Source: TMED14 sp003507115
GTDB lineage: Bacteria > Bacteroidota > Bacteroidia > Flavobacteriales > Schleiferiaceae
DNA: 64,000 nucleotides
Direction: 5' to 3'
NCBI GenBank assembly: GCA_943787925.1
Contig: CALSOH010000002.1
Coordinates: 372,001 to 436,000 of the forward strand
Shown: positions 37,649 to 46,187 of the stretch, piece after piece
Numbering within the stretch: the stretch's first letter is position 1
How the letters are laid out: every line of letters begins with the position of its first letter
Program-made: the position numbers and the translations under genes
Notes under the pieces: generated by a model
Told to the model about the DNA's origin: nothing
The model's database searches: none
What the model saw: the letters and a program-made list of their open reading frames with translations, nothing else

Positions 37649-40245
37649 GCGGCTACTTTTTCTTTAAATGCATTCAAAAGGTCGGGAATTCCCGCGGGAT
37701 TCTTTCCTCCCGCCGAGGCATAAAAGGGTTGCCCCCCTCCACCGCCTTGAATGTGCGAGCCGAGGTCGCGAACCCAATTCCCCGCATGCACGTGAGCCAA
37801 GGCATTGGCCCCCGCTCCAAGGTGGATCTGAGCCTTCCCCTCCGCTTCGATAGCGAGCAAAATGATGATATCCGGGTGATGGTCTTTGATTTGGAAGACG
37901 AGGTCCTTTGCCGAAGCCGCATCCAAGGAGACTTGGGCAGCTATCACCGAATATCCGCCTATGGACTCCGTCGAACTGAGCAACTCTCCTTTGAGGTTAC
38001 CGGCTTGGGCCCGGTTCAATTCTTCCAACTTCTTTTGAAGCTCGCTCACTTCTGCACGAAGGTCGCGGATGACCGCCGTCGGATCCGAATTTTTGGCTTC
38101 TGCCGTGACTTCGGCCAACGTTTGGTGCTGCGCGAGGAGGTAATCGAGCGCCGCCTGCCCCGCCAAGGCCTCGACGCGGCGAACCCCTGCCGCCACCGAA
38201 GATTCGTTGATCAAGATAAAGGTGCCCAATTGCTGGGTGTTCGCCACATGGGTGCCGCCACAGAGTTCAATGCTGGGTCCGAACTGAATCACACGCACCT
38301 TGTCGCCATATTTTTCTCCGAAGAGCGCCATCGCCCCCATCGCTTTGGCTTCGTCCACGGCGACATCCGCATGCACCTGCAAAGGCAGCGCATCCGCAAT
38401 CATCTGGCGGACGTGGGCTTCCACCTTTTGCCATTCCTCTGGAGTCATTTTCTGAAAATGCGAGAAGTCAAAGCGCAGTCCTCCGGGATGCACCAAGGAA
38501 CCACGTTGCTCCACATGGGTGCCGAGCACGGTGCGCAGAGCGTGGTGCATCAAGTGTGTGGCACTGTGGTTTTCGCTGGAGGCACGGCGGCGTGCCCCAT
38601 CCACGCGGGCATAGACTTCTGCCGTCCAGGATGACGGAGCTTGGGCCAAATGGTGCAGGATCACCCCCGTTTCTTTCGTGGTTTGCATTACTTCCAGGGT
38701 CTCATCCCCAAAGCGCAACCACCCTTGATCGCCGACCTGGCCACCTCCCTCGGGGTAGAAAGGGCTACCCTCCAAGACCACATGGGTCATGCTTCCCTTT
38801 GGGGTTTCTACCTCGCGGTGACGCAGCACGCGGCAGGTCGCCTCCAATTGGTCGTAGCCGGTAAATACATCGCTTGCTCCTTGGGCCAACTCCACCCAGT
38901 CGCCCACTTTCTGAGCGGAGGCGGCGCGCGAACGCGCTTTTTGGTTGGCCATCTCAGCTTGGAATCCTGCCTCGTCCACCGACATGCCTTTTTCGCGGCA
39001 AATCAAGGCCGTGAGATCCAAGGGGAATCCAAATGTGTCATACAATTCAAACGCGCGCGCGCCGGAAACAACACCATTTTGTGCTTCACTCATTGCGGCG
39101 TCCAAGCGCTTCAACCCCGACTCGAGGGTGCGCAAGAAGGCACTTTCTTCCTCGGCAATCACTTGCGCCACCAGGGTGCCTTGTCTGTGCAATTCTGGGA
39201 AGGCCTCGCCCATGGCTTCTTGCATCACCGGGACCAAATGGGTCATAAAGGGTTCCCGGAAACCCAAATCCGAATAGCCGTAGCGGACCGCTCGGCGCAA
39301 AATGCGGCGAATGACATAGCCCGCCCCGCCCGATGCCGGCAACTGGCCGTCGGCAATGGCAAAGGCCACGGCACGGATGTGGTCGGCAATCACCCGGAAG
39401 GCGATGTCAATGCGCTCCTCTTGGCCATATTCGCGTCCACTGAGTTGGGAAAGTTTGTCCAAATAGGGCTTGAACACATCCGTGTCATAGTTGGACGATT
39501 TGCCTTCTATGGCGCGCACCAGGCGCTCGAATCCCATACCGGTATCCACGTGCTGTGCGGGCAGCGGCACCAAGGAACCGTCCGCCTTTCGCTGAAATTG
39601 CATGAAGACCAGATTCCAGATTTCAATGACTTGGGGGTGGTCCGCATTGACCAAGTCGGCCCCAGCCTGCGCACTGCGCTCCGCGGCGGGACGTAAATCA
39701 ATATGGATTTCTGAGCAGGGACCGCAAGGTCCCGTTTCACCCATTTCCCAAAAGTTGTCTTTTTTCGAGCCATGGAGGATGCGGTCTACGGCGACGTGCT
39801 TGCTCCACATGCCGCGTGCCTCATCGTCGGCCGCCAATCCATCGCCCGCGTCGCCCCCAAAGACGGTGACGTACAATTGCTCGGGATTCAAGCCGTAGAC
39901 CTCCGTCAAAAGCTCCCAGGCCCAGTCGATGGCTTCTTGCTTGAAATAGTCGCCAAAGCTCCAGTTTCCCAACATTTCAAACAAGGTGTGGTGGTAGGTA
40001 TCAATGCCTACTTCCTCCAAATCGTTGTGCTTTCCGCTGACACGCAAACATTTTTGGGTGTCCGCGATGCGCGAATGGGCGGCTGGACGGGCTCCAATGA
40101 AGACATCCTTGAAGGGATTCATCCCCGCATTGGTGAACATCAGGGTGGGGTCATCCTTCATCACCAAGGGAGCCGAGGGCACGATGGCATGGCCTTTGGA
40201 TTGAAAGAAATCTAAAAACGTGGAACGAATTTCCGAGGAAGTCAT
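37636..40245 (-). CDS. alaS: Alanine--tRNA ligase
   Basis: An 869-residue AlaRS, the usual length. The class II catalytic domain begins MTSSEIRSTFLDFFQSKGH; the editing domain has HSATHLMHHAL with its zinc histidines (about 555-565) and CGGTH (about 664-668); a C-terminal DHHA1 oligomerisation domain ends with GGGGGQPFYASAGGKN. It charges tRNA-Ala and clears mischarged Ser/Gly. Its promoter collides with that of the M23 gene. Confidence 0.97.
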   Translation of the reverse strand: MTSSEIRSTFLDFFQSKGHAIVPSAPLVMKDDPTLMFTNAGMNPFKDVFIGARPAAHSRIADTQKCLRVSGKHNDLEEVGIDTYHHTLFEMLGNWSFGDYFKQEAIDWAWELLTEVYGLNPEQLYVTVFGGDAGDGLAADDEARGMWSKHVAVDRILHGSKKDNFWEMGETGPCGPCSEIHIDLRPAAERSAQAGADLVNADHPQVIEIWNLVFMQFQRKADGSLVPLPAQHVDTGMGFERLVRAIEGKSSNYDTDVFKPYLDKLSQLSGREYGQEERIDIAFRVIADHIRAVAFAIADGQLPASGGAGYVIRRILRRAVRYGYSDLGFREPFMTHLVPVMQEAMGEAFPELHRQGTLVAQVIAEEESAFLRTLESGLKRLDAAMSEAQNGVVSGARAFELYDTFGFPLDLTALICREKGMSVDEAGFQAEMANQKARSRAASAQKVGDWVELAQGASDVFTGYDQLEATCRVLRHREVETPKGSMTHVVLEGSPFYPEGGGQVGDQGWLRFGDETLEVMQTTKETGVILHHLAQAPSSWTAEVYARVDGARRRASSENHSATHLMHHALRTVLGTHVEQRGSLVHPGGLRFDFSHFQKMTPEEWQKVEAHVRQMIADALPLQVHADVAVDEAKAMGAMALFGEKYGDKVRVIQFGPSIELCGGTHVANTQQLGTFILINESSVAAGVRRVEALAGQAALDYLLAQHQTLAEVTAEAKNSDPTAVIRDLRAEVSELQKKLEELNRAQAGNLKGELLSSTESIGGYSVIAAQVSLDAASAKDLVFQIKDHHPDIIILLAIEAEGKAQIHLGAGANALAHVHAGNWVRDLGSHIQGGGGGQPFYASAGGKNPAGIPDLLNAFKEKVAACNA

Positions 40246-40252
40246 GATTGCC

Positions 40253-40275
40253 TACTTTTGAAGGACTCAAAATTA
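40253..40275. promoter_or_regulatory. Face-to-face overlapping promoters of alaS and the M23 gene
   Basis: Plus strand TACTTTTG (40253-40260) serves the M23 gene; minus strand TAATTTTG (40275-40268) serves alaS. Both are perfect TAnnTTTG boxes. Predicted starts fall within a few bases of each other between the boxes, so each polymerase footprint covers the other promoter and the two should exclude each other. Leaders of about 18 (alaS) and 28 (M23) bases follow. Confidence 0.6.
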
Positions 40276-40292
40276 GGGGAAATACCCCGGCT

Positions 40293-41270
40293 ATGCGGAA
40301 AGCGAAGTACATATATGACCCCATGACGCTCGCGTACCACAAAGTGGAACGTACATGGCTGCATAAATTGCGCGATACGAGCTTGTTTTTTCTGGCCTCG
40401 GCATTATTGGGAATTGTCTTTTATTTGATTCTAGAAAACGTCCTAGACTCCCCCAAGGAGAAGGCCTTAAAACGCGAATTGAACGAGGTTTTACTCACTT
40501 ATGAGCAGTTAAGTGATCGCGTAGAGGAGCTCTCCCTTGTGATGGGTGACATGGAGCGTCGGGACGATGAGGTCTACCGTGTCGTATTTGAATCCGAGCC
40601 GATTTCGACAGAAGTGCGCCTCGCTAGTATTGGCGGCGCGGCAGAACGCTACGAAGCCATTCGAGGTCTAAGCAATGCCGCCCTGTTGGAGCGCACAGCC
40701 CGCAAAGTGGATGAATTGACCAAACGAATCGCGGTGCAGTCGGAGAGTTTAGATGAGCTGGCCAAAATTGCGGGCAATAAAGAGTCCTTAATCAATGCCC
40801 TCCCCGCCATTCGCCCGGTCAAAATGCGGCAAGGTGTCCGCTTTTCCTCGGGCTTTGGCTACCGCATCCACCCCATCTTCAAGGTGCGCAAATTGCATGC
40901 AGGGGTGGATTTCACGGCGAAAAAAGGCACGCCCGTGTACGCCACGGCCGATGGGAAGATTATCTCGAACGACGTCTATGGCGGGCGCGGGTTTGGCAAA
41001 CACTTGACCATTAGCCACGGATTTGGCTACCACACCCTCTATGCCCACATGGATCGCGTTGTCAAGCGGCAAGGCCAAAAAGTGAAACGCGGTGACCTCA
41101 TTGGATACATAGGGAATACGGGGCGCTCTACAGGTCCGCACCTCCACTACGAGGTCATCCGCAATGGCCGTCGCGTGAACCCGATTAACTATTTCTTCAA
41201 CGATTTGACTCCGGCCGAATACGACGCCCTCGTTCGGGCTGCCGCGGCCTCTAACCAAAGCTTCGACTAA
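40293..41270 (+). CDS. M23 family metallopeptidase (LytM/murein endopeptidase-like)
   Basis: A 325-residue membrane-anchored protein. After a cytoplasmic N-terminus there is a membrane segment (about 30-52), a coiled-coil (about 55-165) and a C-terminal M23 domain with HAGVDF (about 200) and HLHYEV (about 284) zinc motifs, both intact. It probably cleaves peptidoglycan cross-bridges or regulates amidases. The start at 40293 follows the -7 box at 40253; the in-frame upstream ATG at 40248 would precede the promoter. First gene of a five-gene coupled run with MerR, LemA and two TPM genes. Confidence 0.9.
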   Translation: MRKAKYIYDPMTLAYHKVERTWLHKLRDTSLFFLASALLGIVFYLILENVLDSPKEKALKRELNEVLLTYEQLSDRVEELSLVMGDMERRDDEVYRVVFESEPISTEVRLASIGGAAERYEAIRGLSNAALLERTARKVDELTKRIAVQSESLDELAKIAGNKESLINALPAIRPVKMRQGVRFSSGFGYRIHPIFKVRKLHAGVDFTAKKGTPVYATADGKIISNDVYGGRGFGKHLTISHGFGYHTLYAHMDRVVKRQGQKVKRGDLIGYIGNTGRSTGPHLHYEVIRNGRRVNPINYFFNDLTPAEYDALVRAAAASNQSFD

Positions 41271-41271
41271 T

Positions 41272-41619
41272 ATGGCCACCCTCCCCACCGAATGGACCAA
41301 GCGCTACTACAGCATTGGTGAAGTAGCCGAAATCTTTCAGGTAAACACCTCAACGTTGCGCTTTTGGGAAAAAGAGTTTCCCGAATTGCACCCCAAAAAA
41401 AATGAACGGGGGGTTCGAAAGTACACGCCTGAAAACATGGAAGCGGTCCGACGTATTTACCACCTAGTCAAAGAACGCGGTTTCACCCTCAAAGGCGCCC
41501 GGCAGAAATACAAGGATAACCCAACGGATGTAGTACAAACGGAAGATGTGGTACGCCGTTTGCTAAAGATCAAGGGGGACATGGAGTCCCTGAAAAAACA
41601 ATTGGATTCTTTCAAATGA
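41272..41619 (+). CDS. MerR family transcriptional regulator (short)
   Basis: A 115-residue protein with a MerR winged helix-turn-helix (YYSIGEVAEIFQVNTSTLRF, about 12-31) and a C-terminal helix, but no cysteine-containing or other effector domain. It binds DNA; the signal is unknown. It starts two bases after the M23 stop and its TGA overlaps the LemA start as ATGA. M23-MerR adjacency is common in Bacteroidota as far as I recall. Confidence 0.92.
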   Translation: MATLPTEWTKRYYSIGEVAEIFQVNTSTLRFWEKEFPELHPKKNERGVRKYTPENMEAVRRIYHLVKERGFTLKGARQKYKDNPTDVVQTEDVVRRLLKIKGDMESLKKQLDSFK

Positions 41620-42209
41620 AACGATCAACGATCACTATTCTATCCCTCGCCGCCGTTGTCTTGGGTTTTATCATGTGGGGCGTGAGCACCCACAACCGTT
41701 TTGTCGCCCTGAATGAAGGCATCGAAGGCCAGTGGGGCGAGGTCCAAAGCGCCTACCAGCGCCGAGCCGATCTCATCCCCAATTTGGTTGCCACCGTGAA
41801 GGGCTATGCCGACTTTGAGCAAGAAACCCTGACACAGGTGATCGAGGCCCGTGCCAACGCGACCGCCGTCAATCTGGATGCGTCCAACTTGACTCCCGAA
41901 AATATCGCCCAATTCCAGCAAGCACAGGGCGCTCTGAAGGGCTCCTTATCTCGCTTGTTGGTGACGGTAGAACGCTACCCCGAATTGAAGGCCAACCAAA
42001 ATTTCTTGGCACTTCAGGACCAATTGGAAGGCACGGAAAACCGCATCAATGTGGCGCGCGACCGATTCAACAAAGCGACGCAGGCCTACAATGCCGCTAT
42101 CAAGCGGGTGCCCGCTTCTTGGATTGCGGGAATGGGTGGATTTGAACCACGTGGTTACTTCGAAGCCGAAGCCGGCGCCGAAGCAGCCCCCGAGGTATCG
42201 TTCGAATGA
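41616..42209 (+). CDS. LemA family protein
   Basis: A 197-residue LemA protein: N-terminal membrane anchor (about 5-22), then NRFVALNEGIEGQWGEVQSA and YQRRADLIPNLVATVKGYA motifs and a four-helix bundle. The role of LemA is poorly known; it often sits beside TPM-domain proteins, as here. ATGA overlaps link it to MerR before and TPM after. Confidence 0.93.
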   Translation: MKRSTITILSLAAVVLGFIMWGVSTHNRFVALNEGIEGQWGEVQSAYQRRADLIPNLVATVKGYADFEQETLTQVIEARANATAVNLDASNLTPENIAQFQQAQGALKGSLSRLLVTVERYPELKANQNFLALQDQLEGTENRINVARDRFNKATQAYNAAIKRVPASWIAGMGGFEPRGYFEAEAGAEAAPEVSFE

Positions 42210-42640
42210 AGGAGCCTCTCCAGGAAGATCAACGTCAGCAACTCCAAGCCGCCATTGCCTCTGCGGAGAAGCATTGTTCAGGCGAAATCCGCGTACATGT
42301 CGCCGAGACCTGCACGCGCGACGCATTGATTGAAGCCCGGTATTGGTTTCAAAAGCTCGGCATGCACAAGACCGCCCTTCGCAATGGCGTTCTCTTTTAC
42401 ATCGCGTTGGATAGCCGCAAATATGCCATTTTGGGCGATCAAGGCATCCACGAAAAGGTGGGCCAGGCCTTTTGGGAGGAAGTGCGTGATGCCATGCACC
42501 CCGCACTCGAAGCGTCTGATTGGGTGGGTGCGCTCTGTGCCGGAATTGCTCAAGCGGGAGAAGCCTTGGCGACCCACTTTCCTTATGTTGGAGCCGCCGA
42601 CATCAATGAACTTCCGGATGAAATAAGTCACTCGAAATGA
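42206..42640 (+). CDS. TPM-domain protein (short)
   Basis: A 144-residue TPM (TLP18.3/Psb32/MOLO-1) domain without a clear signal peptide or membrane segment: AAIASAEKHCSGEIRVHVAE, then GVLFYIALDSRKYAILGDQGI. It looks like the cytoplasm- or membrane-facing companion of the next gene. Function unknown; TPM domains have been linked to acid phosphatase activity and membrane protein repair. Four-base overlaps join it to both neighbours. Confidence 0.85.
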   Translation: MKEPLQEDQRQQLQAAIASAEKHCSGEIRVHVAETCTRDALIEARYWFQKLGMHKTALRNGVLFYIALDSRKYAILGDQGIHEKVGQAFWEEVRDAMHPALEASDWVGALCAGIAQAGEALATHFPYVGAADINELPDEISHSK

Positions 42641-43413
42641 GGGCGTTTCGCCAGTTGCTCACCCCCTTGCTTCTATTCGGTGCGCTGATTGCCTCCGGGC
42701 AAATCGGGCCCAAACCCGCGGTCCGAGATGGCCTCGTCACCTTTCAAGGCCTCTCTGCCTCATCCATTTTTGAACCTGCCGAGGAAGCCCGTCTGGAAGC
42801 CGTCCTACAGGCCATTAACGACTCAAGCTCCACACAAATTGCCGTGGTCTTTGTGGATTCCTGCCCGGATGACATCAATTACCAGGCAGCACTCACACTG
42901 AGCGACTGGGGAATTGGTCAAGCCGGTCAAGACAATGGCGTCCTCGTTGTGATCGCCCTGGGCGATCGGAAGATGGCCATCTCAACCGGCTATGGAGTGG
43001 AGGCCACCCTCACGGATTACCAATGCAGTCGATTAATTGAGGAGGTCCTCGTCCCTGCATTTCGGGAGGGGACCTATGAAGCGGGATTGACGGAAATGGC
43101 CACCCAAATGGCCCAAATGCTGGCCGGCCAATTTGAGGCCGTCCCCTCGCCGGGCGACGATTCCAGAAAAAAGAAACGCGCCCTCGTCTTTATCCTTCTC
43201 GTCGCCCTACTGGTTAGCCTGATCGTGAAGAACGGAGGCGGAGGCGGCATGCGCTCAGGCGGTGGCTACTGGATCGGACCAATGGGAGGCGGCGCCTACC
43301 GCGGCGGCGGTTTTGGAGGCGGTTTTGGAGGCGGTGGCGGCTTCGGAGGCGGTGGTTTTGGCGGCTTTGGCGGCGGCATGGGCGGCGGCGGCGGGGCCAG
43401 CGGAGGTTGGTAG
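42637..43413 (+). CDS. TPM-domain protein with signal peptide and Gly-rich tail (YgcG-like)
   Basis: A 258-residue exported protein: signal peptide (MRAFRQLLTPLLLFGALIASGQ), a TPM domain (about 40-165, DNGVLVVIALGDRKMAIS motif), a membrane segment (about 185-200) and a glycine-rich tail of about 55 residues with many GGGFGG units. The layout matches YgcG-type proteins. It ends the M23-MerR-LemA-TPM-TPM run. The glycine tail is low complexity at DNA level (43240-43410). Confidence 0.88.
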   Translation: MRAFRQLLTPLLLFGALIASGQIGPKPAVRDGLVTFQGLSASSIFEPAEEARLEAVLQAINDSSSTQIAVVFVDSCPDDINYQAALTLSDWGIGQAGQDNGVLVVIALGDRKMAISTGYGVEATLTDYQCSRLIEEVLVPAFREGTYEAGLTEMATQMAQMLAGQFEAVPSPGDDSRKKKRALVFILLVALLVSLIVKNGGGGGMRSGGGYWIGPMGGGAYRGGGFGGGFGGGGGFGGGGFGGFGGGMGGGGGASGGW

Positions 43414-43458
43414 GTACTTTCCTTTGTTTTTCCGACCTTTGCCTCAAATACTTAGGCT

Positions 43459-43863
43459 ATGAAAAATTGGGCTTCCTTGCTCGTGATTGCAGTGGTGATG
43501 AGTGCTTGTAGCACTCCAAAAGCGACTATTTCTCAAAAATCCGCCACGCTTTACAGCGTTCAGGTGAAAAAAACTGCCAACCAGGCGATGGAAATCGTTG
43601 ATGTGCAAATGACGGATGGGAGCCAGTGGGCTTCCGGGTCTTTCCGCCTTACCGATGCGAGTGGCAAGCGTAACGTATTGAACACCAAAGGCTACGAAGA
43701 ATTTAGCATCCAAGTGGTTACTCCCTCCTTGACCTTTGTGCCCAATCAAGCATTGGTCTCCTACCGCCTTGAAGCGGACGGTCCGGTTAAATCCATGCTT
43801 TTGGAACTCACTTCGATCCCTGCTCCCATGGAGGCTGAAGCTCGTCCAACGTTGGCAGAATAA
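43459..43863 (+). CDS. Small lipoprotein, unknown function
   Basis: A 134-residue protein with lipobox MSAC (Cys17) and a beta-rich body of about 110 residues. I do not recognise a family. It begins 45 bases after the YgcG-like gene and is followed 10 bases later by the PTPS gene on the same strand. Confidence 0.7.
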   Translation: MKNWASLLVIAVVMSACSTPKATISQKSATLYSVQVKKTANQAMEIVDVQMTDGSQWASGSFRLTDASGKRNVLNTKGYEEFSIQVVTPSLTFVPNQALVSYRLEADGPVKSMLLELTSIPAPMEAEARPTLAE

Positions 43864-43873
43864 TACCCTCAAT

Positions 43874-44287
43874 ATGGTGTATATCCAGCGCCGAGAGACC
43901 TTTAGTGCCTCGCACCGACTGTTTAATTCTGCTTGGACCGACGAGCAAAACGAAGCGGTATTTGGAAAATGTTCCAACCGCCACGGACATGGGCACAATT
44001 TTCAACTGATTGTTACTGTCAAAGGAACCGTGAGCTCTGAAACGGGCTTTGTGATGAATTTGGTCGACCTCAAGGACATCATGATGCGTGAGGTCATTGA
44101 CCAGGTGGATCACCGAAACCTGAACGAAGACGTTCCCTTTCTCCAAGGGGTTTTACCCTCAACGGAGAATCTCGCTTTAGCCTTTTGGGCCCGGCTGTCC
44201 CCTGCTATTGAGGCCCGAGGATCCGCGTTACATTGTGTCCGAATTGTTGAAACCGAGAACAACTTTGTAGAATACTACGGCGAATGA
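43874..44287 (+). CDS. 6-pyruvoyltetrahydropterin synthase / QueD family protein
   Basis: A 137-residue PTPS-fold enzyme. Zinc histidines lie in FSASHRL and in RHGHGHNF; the catalytic Cys is in FGKCSNR, with Asp-His in QVDHRNLN and a Glu in VRIVETENN. The FGKCxNxxGHGHN pattern is closer to the pterin-type PTPS than to the CxxxHGH of E. coli QueD, but either queuosine or pterin synthesis is possible. tgt is in the window but distant. The ATG at 43874 is chosen to start the fold; the longer frame runs over the lipoprotein. fabD overlaps its stop by ATGA. Confidence 0.88.
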   Translation: MVYIQRRETFSASHRLFNSAWTDEQNEAVFGKCSNRHGHGHNFQLIVTVKGTVSSETGFVMNLVDLKDIMMREVIDQVDHRNLNEDVPFLQGVLPSTENLALAFWARLSPAIEARGSALHCVRIVETENNFVEYYGE

Positions 44288-45150
44288 AAGCGTACATTTT
44301 CCCCGGCCAAGGAGCGCAAAGCCCCGGCATGGCTCAAGACCTCTACGACGCACACCGCGACCTTTTTGAGGAAGCCAATGATGTCCTGGGATTCTCTCTG
44401 ACCGATATTATGTTCCATGGCAGCATGGAGGATTTAACCCAAACGAAGGTCACGCAACCGGCAATTTTTGTTCACTCGGTGGCCAAGGCATTGAGCTTGA
44501 ATTCGGATTTTCTACCCGACATGGTGGCCGGTCACTCATTGGGTGAGTTTTCCGCCCTCGTAGCGGCCGGAGCGATGAACTTCTCCGATGGCCTCCGCTT
44601 GGTGTCTCAGCGCGCCCTGGGCATGCAGGCGGCCTGCGAAGCAGAGCCTTCAACCATGGCCGCCATCCTGGGCCTAGAGGACGCCGTAGTCGAAAAGATC
44701 TGCGCCGACACCCCTGGATTGGTGGTGCCTGCCAACTACAACACCCCGGGCCAATTGGTCATTTCTGGCGCCACCGCCGCCGTGGAAGCGGCGTGCGAAG
44801 CCTGCAAGGAGGCTGGGGCCAAGCGTGCCCTCCTCCTGCCAGTAGGTGGCGCATTCCACAGCCCTTTGATGGCTCCGGCTGGCGAGCAACTCGCTGCGGC
44901 CTTAGACGCGGTCCCCTTCCAATCGCCTCGTTGCCCCATCTACCAAAATGTGGTGGCTGCTCCCGTGACCGACCCCGAAGCTATTCGGGCCAACCTCAAA
45001 GCCCAATTGACCGGTTCGGTCAAATGGACGCAAACGGTGCAAGCCATGGTGGCACATGGGGCCACACACTTTTATGAAGTCGGCCCCGGTCGGGCGTTGC
45101 AGGGCATGGTGAAGAAAATTGCTCCGGAGGCAGAAGCTGTGTCCGCATGA
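44284..45150 (+). CDS. fabD: Malonyl-CoA:ACP transacylase
   Basis: A 288-residue FabD. FPGQGAQSPGM (6-16) and the nucleophile elbow GHSLGEFS (Ser85 within) are present, with the catalytic His in GGAFHSPLM near 195. It moves malonyl from CoA to acyl carrier protein for fatty acid synthesis. It sits between PTPS and mvaD with four-base overlaps on both sides, so lipid and isoprenoid synthesis are probably co-expressed here. Confidence 0.96.
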   Translation: MKAYIFPGQGAQSPGMAQDLYDAHRDLFEEANDVLGFSLTDIMFHGSMEDLTQTKVTQPAIFVHSVAKALSLNSDFLPDMVAGHSLGEFSALVAAGAMNFSDGLRLVSQRALGMQAACEAEPSTMAAILGLEDAVVEKICADTPGLVVPANYNTPGQLVISGATAAVEAACEACKEAGAKRALLLPVGGAFHSPLMAPAGEQLAAALDAVPFQSPRCPIYQNVVAAPVTDPEAIRANLKAQLTGSVKWTQTVQAMVAHGATHFYEVGPGRALQGMVKKIAPEAEAVSA

Positions 45151-46187
45151 GCTTGACCTTTCGTTGGCAGAGTCCCTCCAACATTGCCTTGGTCAAGTAT
45201 TGGGGGAAGCGTGATCCGCAGCTCCCATCCAATCCATCGATTAGTTTTACGCTCGACGCCTGCCATACTCAAACGCACGCCATTTTTGAGCCTGGCCAGG
45301 GCATTCAGGTCCTTCTCAATGGGGAGGATGCGCCCAATTTTGTTCCGAAGATTTCGCAATTCATCGAGCGCATTGGCCACCGACACGCATGGCTCGGGGA
45401 CTATTCCCTGAAGGTAGACACCGTGAACAGCTTTCCACATTCGAGTGGCATTGCCTCCTCGGCCTCTGGTTTGAGTGCGTTAGCCCTTTGTGTGGTGGAT
45501 GCGGCCCTCGCCTTGGGGGCGCCCCTTCAGGAATCCGATGCGCGCCGCGAGGCCTCGATTTTGTCGCGGTTGGGTTCTGGCTCGGCAAGCCGGTCGGTCT
45601 ATGGGGGCCTTGTCGTTTGGGGTGCCACCCATTCCGTCCCCGGCAGCCATGACGAATATGCGGTTCCCTATCCCCACGCCGTGCATCCCATGTTTCGCAC
45701 TTTCCGTGACGTCGTCATGCTTGTCGATGTCGGCCAAAAGGCTGTGAGCAGCACCGCAGGTCACGCCCTGATGGAGCGGCATCCCTTTGCTCAGCAGCGT
45801 TTTAACCAGGCGCACCAACATCTTTCTGATTTGCAATCCATCCTCCGAGATGGGGATCTTATGCCATTCTTAGATTTAGTAGAAAGCGAAGCATTGACCT
45901 TGCACGGCTTGATGATGAGCTCCCAACCGAGCTATATCCTCATGCGTCCCAATACGCTCCACATTATAGAAGCAATTCGAGCCCATCGCCTATCCACTGG
46001 CATGCCCATAGGTTTTACGTTAGATGCTGGAGCGAATGTGCATGTCCTCTTTCCTGCGGAGGTGGAACAAAAAGCCATGGACTTTGTTAAGCAGATACTG
46101 GCCCCCTTTACCAAAAACGGTCGCTACATAGTAGACCAGGTTGGAACAGGACCTGTACCTTTGACTGACCAAGCCAAGCCAAAATGA
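45147..46187 (+). CDS. mvaD: Diphosphomevalonate decarboxylase
   Basis: A 346-residue GHMP-fold decarboxylase making isopentenyl diphosphate from mevalonate diphosphate. Motifs: NIALVKYWGKRD (about 12-23), the phosphate loop PHSSGIASSASGLSAL (about 97-112), GGLVVWG, and the catalytic Asp in TLDAGANVHVL near 293. It indicates a mevalonate rather than MEP route. ATGA overlaps with fabD and the next kinase gene. Confidence 0.94.
   Translation: MSLTFRWQSPSNIALVKYWGKRDPQLPSNPSISFTLDACHTQTHAIFEPGQGIQVLLNGEDAPNFVPKISQFIERIGHRHAWLGDYSLKVDTVNSFPHSSGIASSASGLSALALCVVDAALALGAPLQESDARREASILSRLGSGSASRSVYGGLVVWGATHSVPGSHDEYAVPYPHAVHPMFRTFRDVVMLVDVGQKAVSSTAGHALMERHPFAQQRFNQAHQHLSDLQSILRDGDLMPFLDLVESEALTLHGLMMSSQPSYILMRPNTLHIIEAIRAHRLSTGMPIGFTLDAGANVHVLFPAEVEQKAMDFVKQILAPFTKNGRYIVDQVGTGPVPLTDQAKPK

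Noticed and set aside
37729..39696. Long open frames on the plus strand across alaS
   Set aside because: They are mirror frames caused by the high third-position G+C of alaS; the aaRS motifs are all on the minus strand.
43237..43413. Repeat array or CRISPR-like signal
   Set aside because: The periodic GGCGG pattern is the codon repetition of a Gly-rich protein tail, not a repeat-spacer array.
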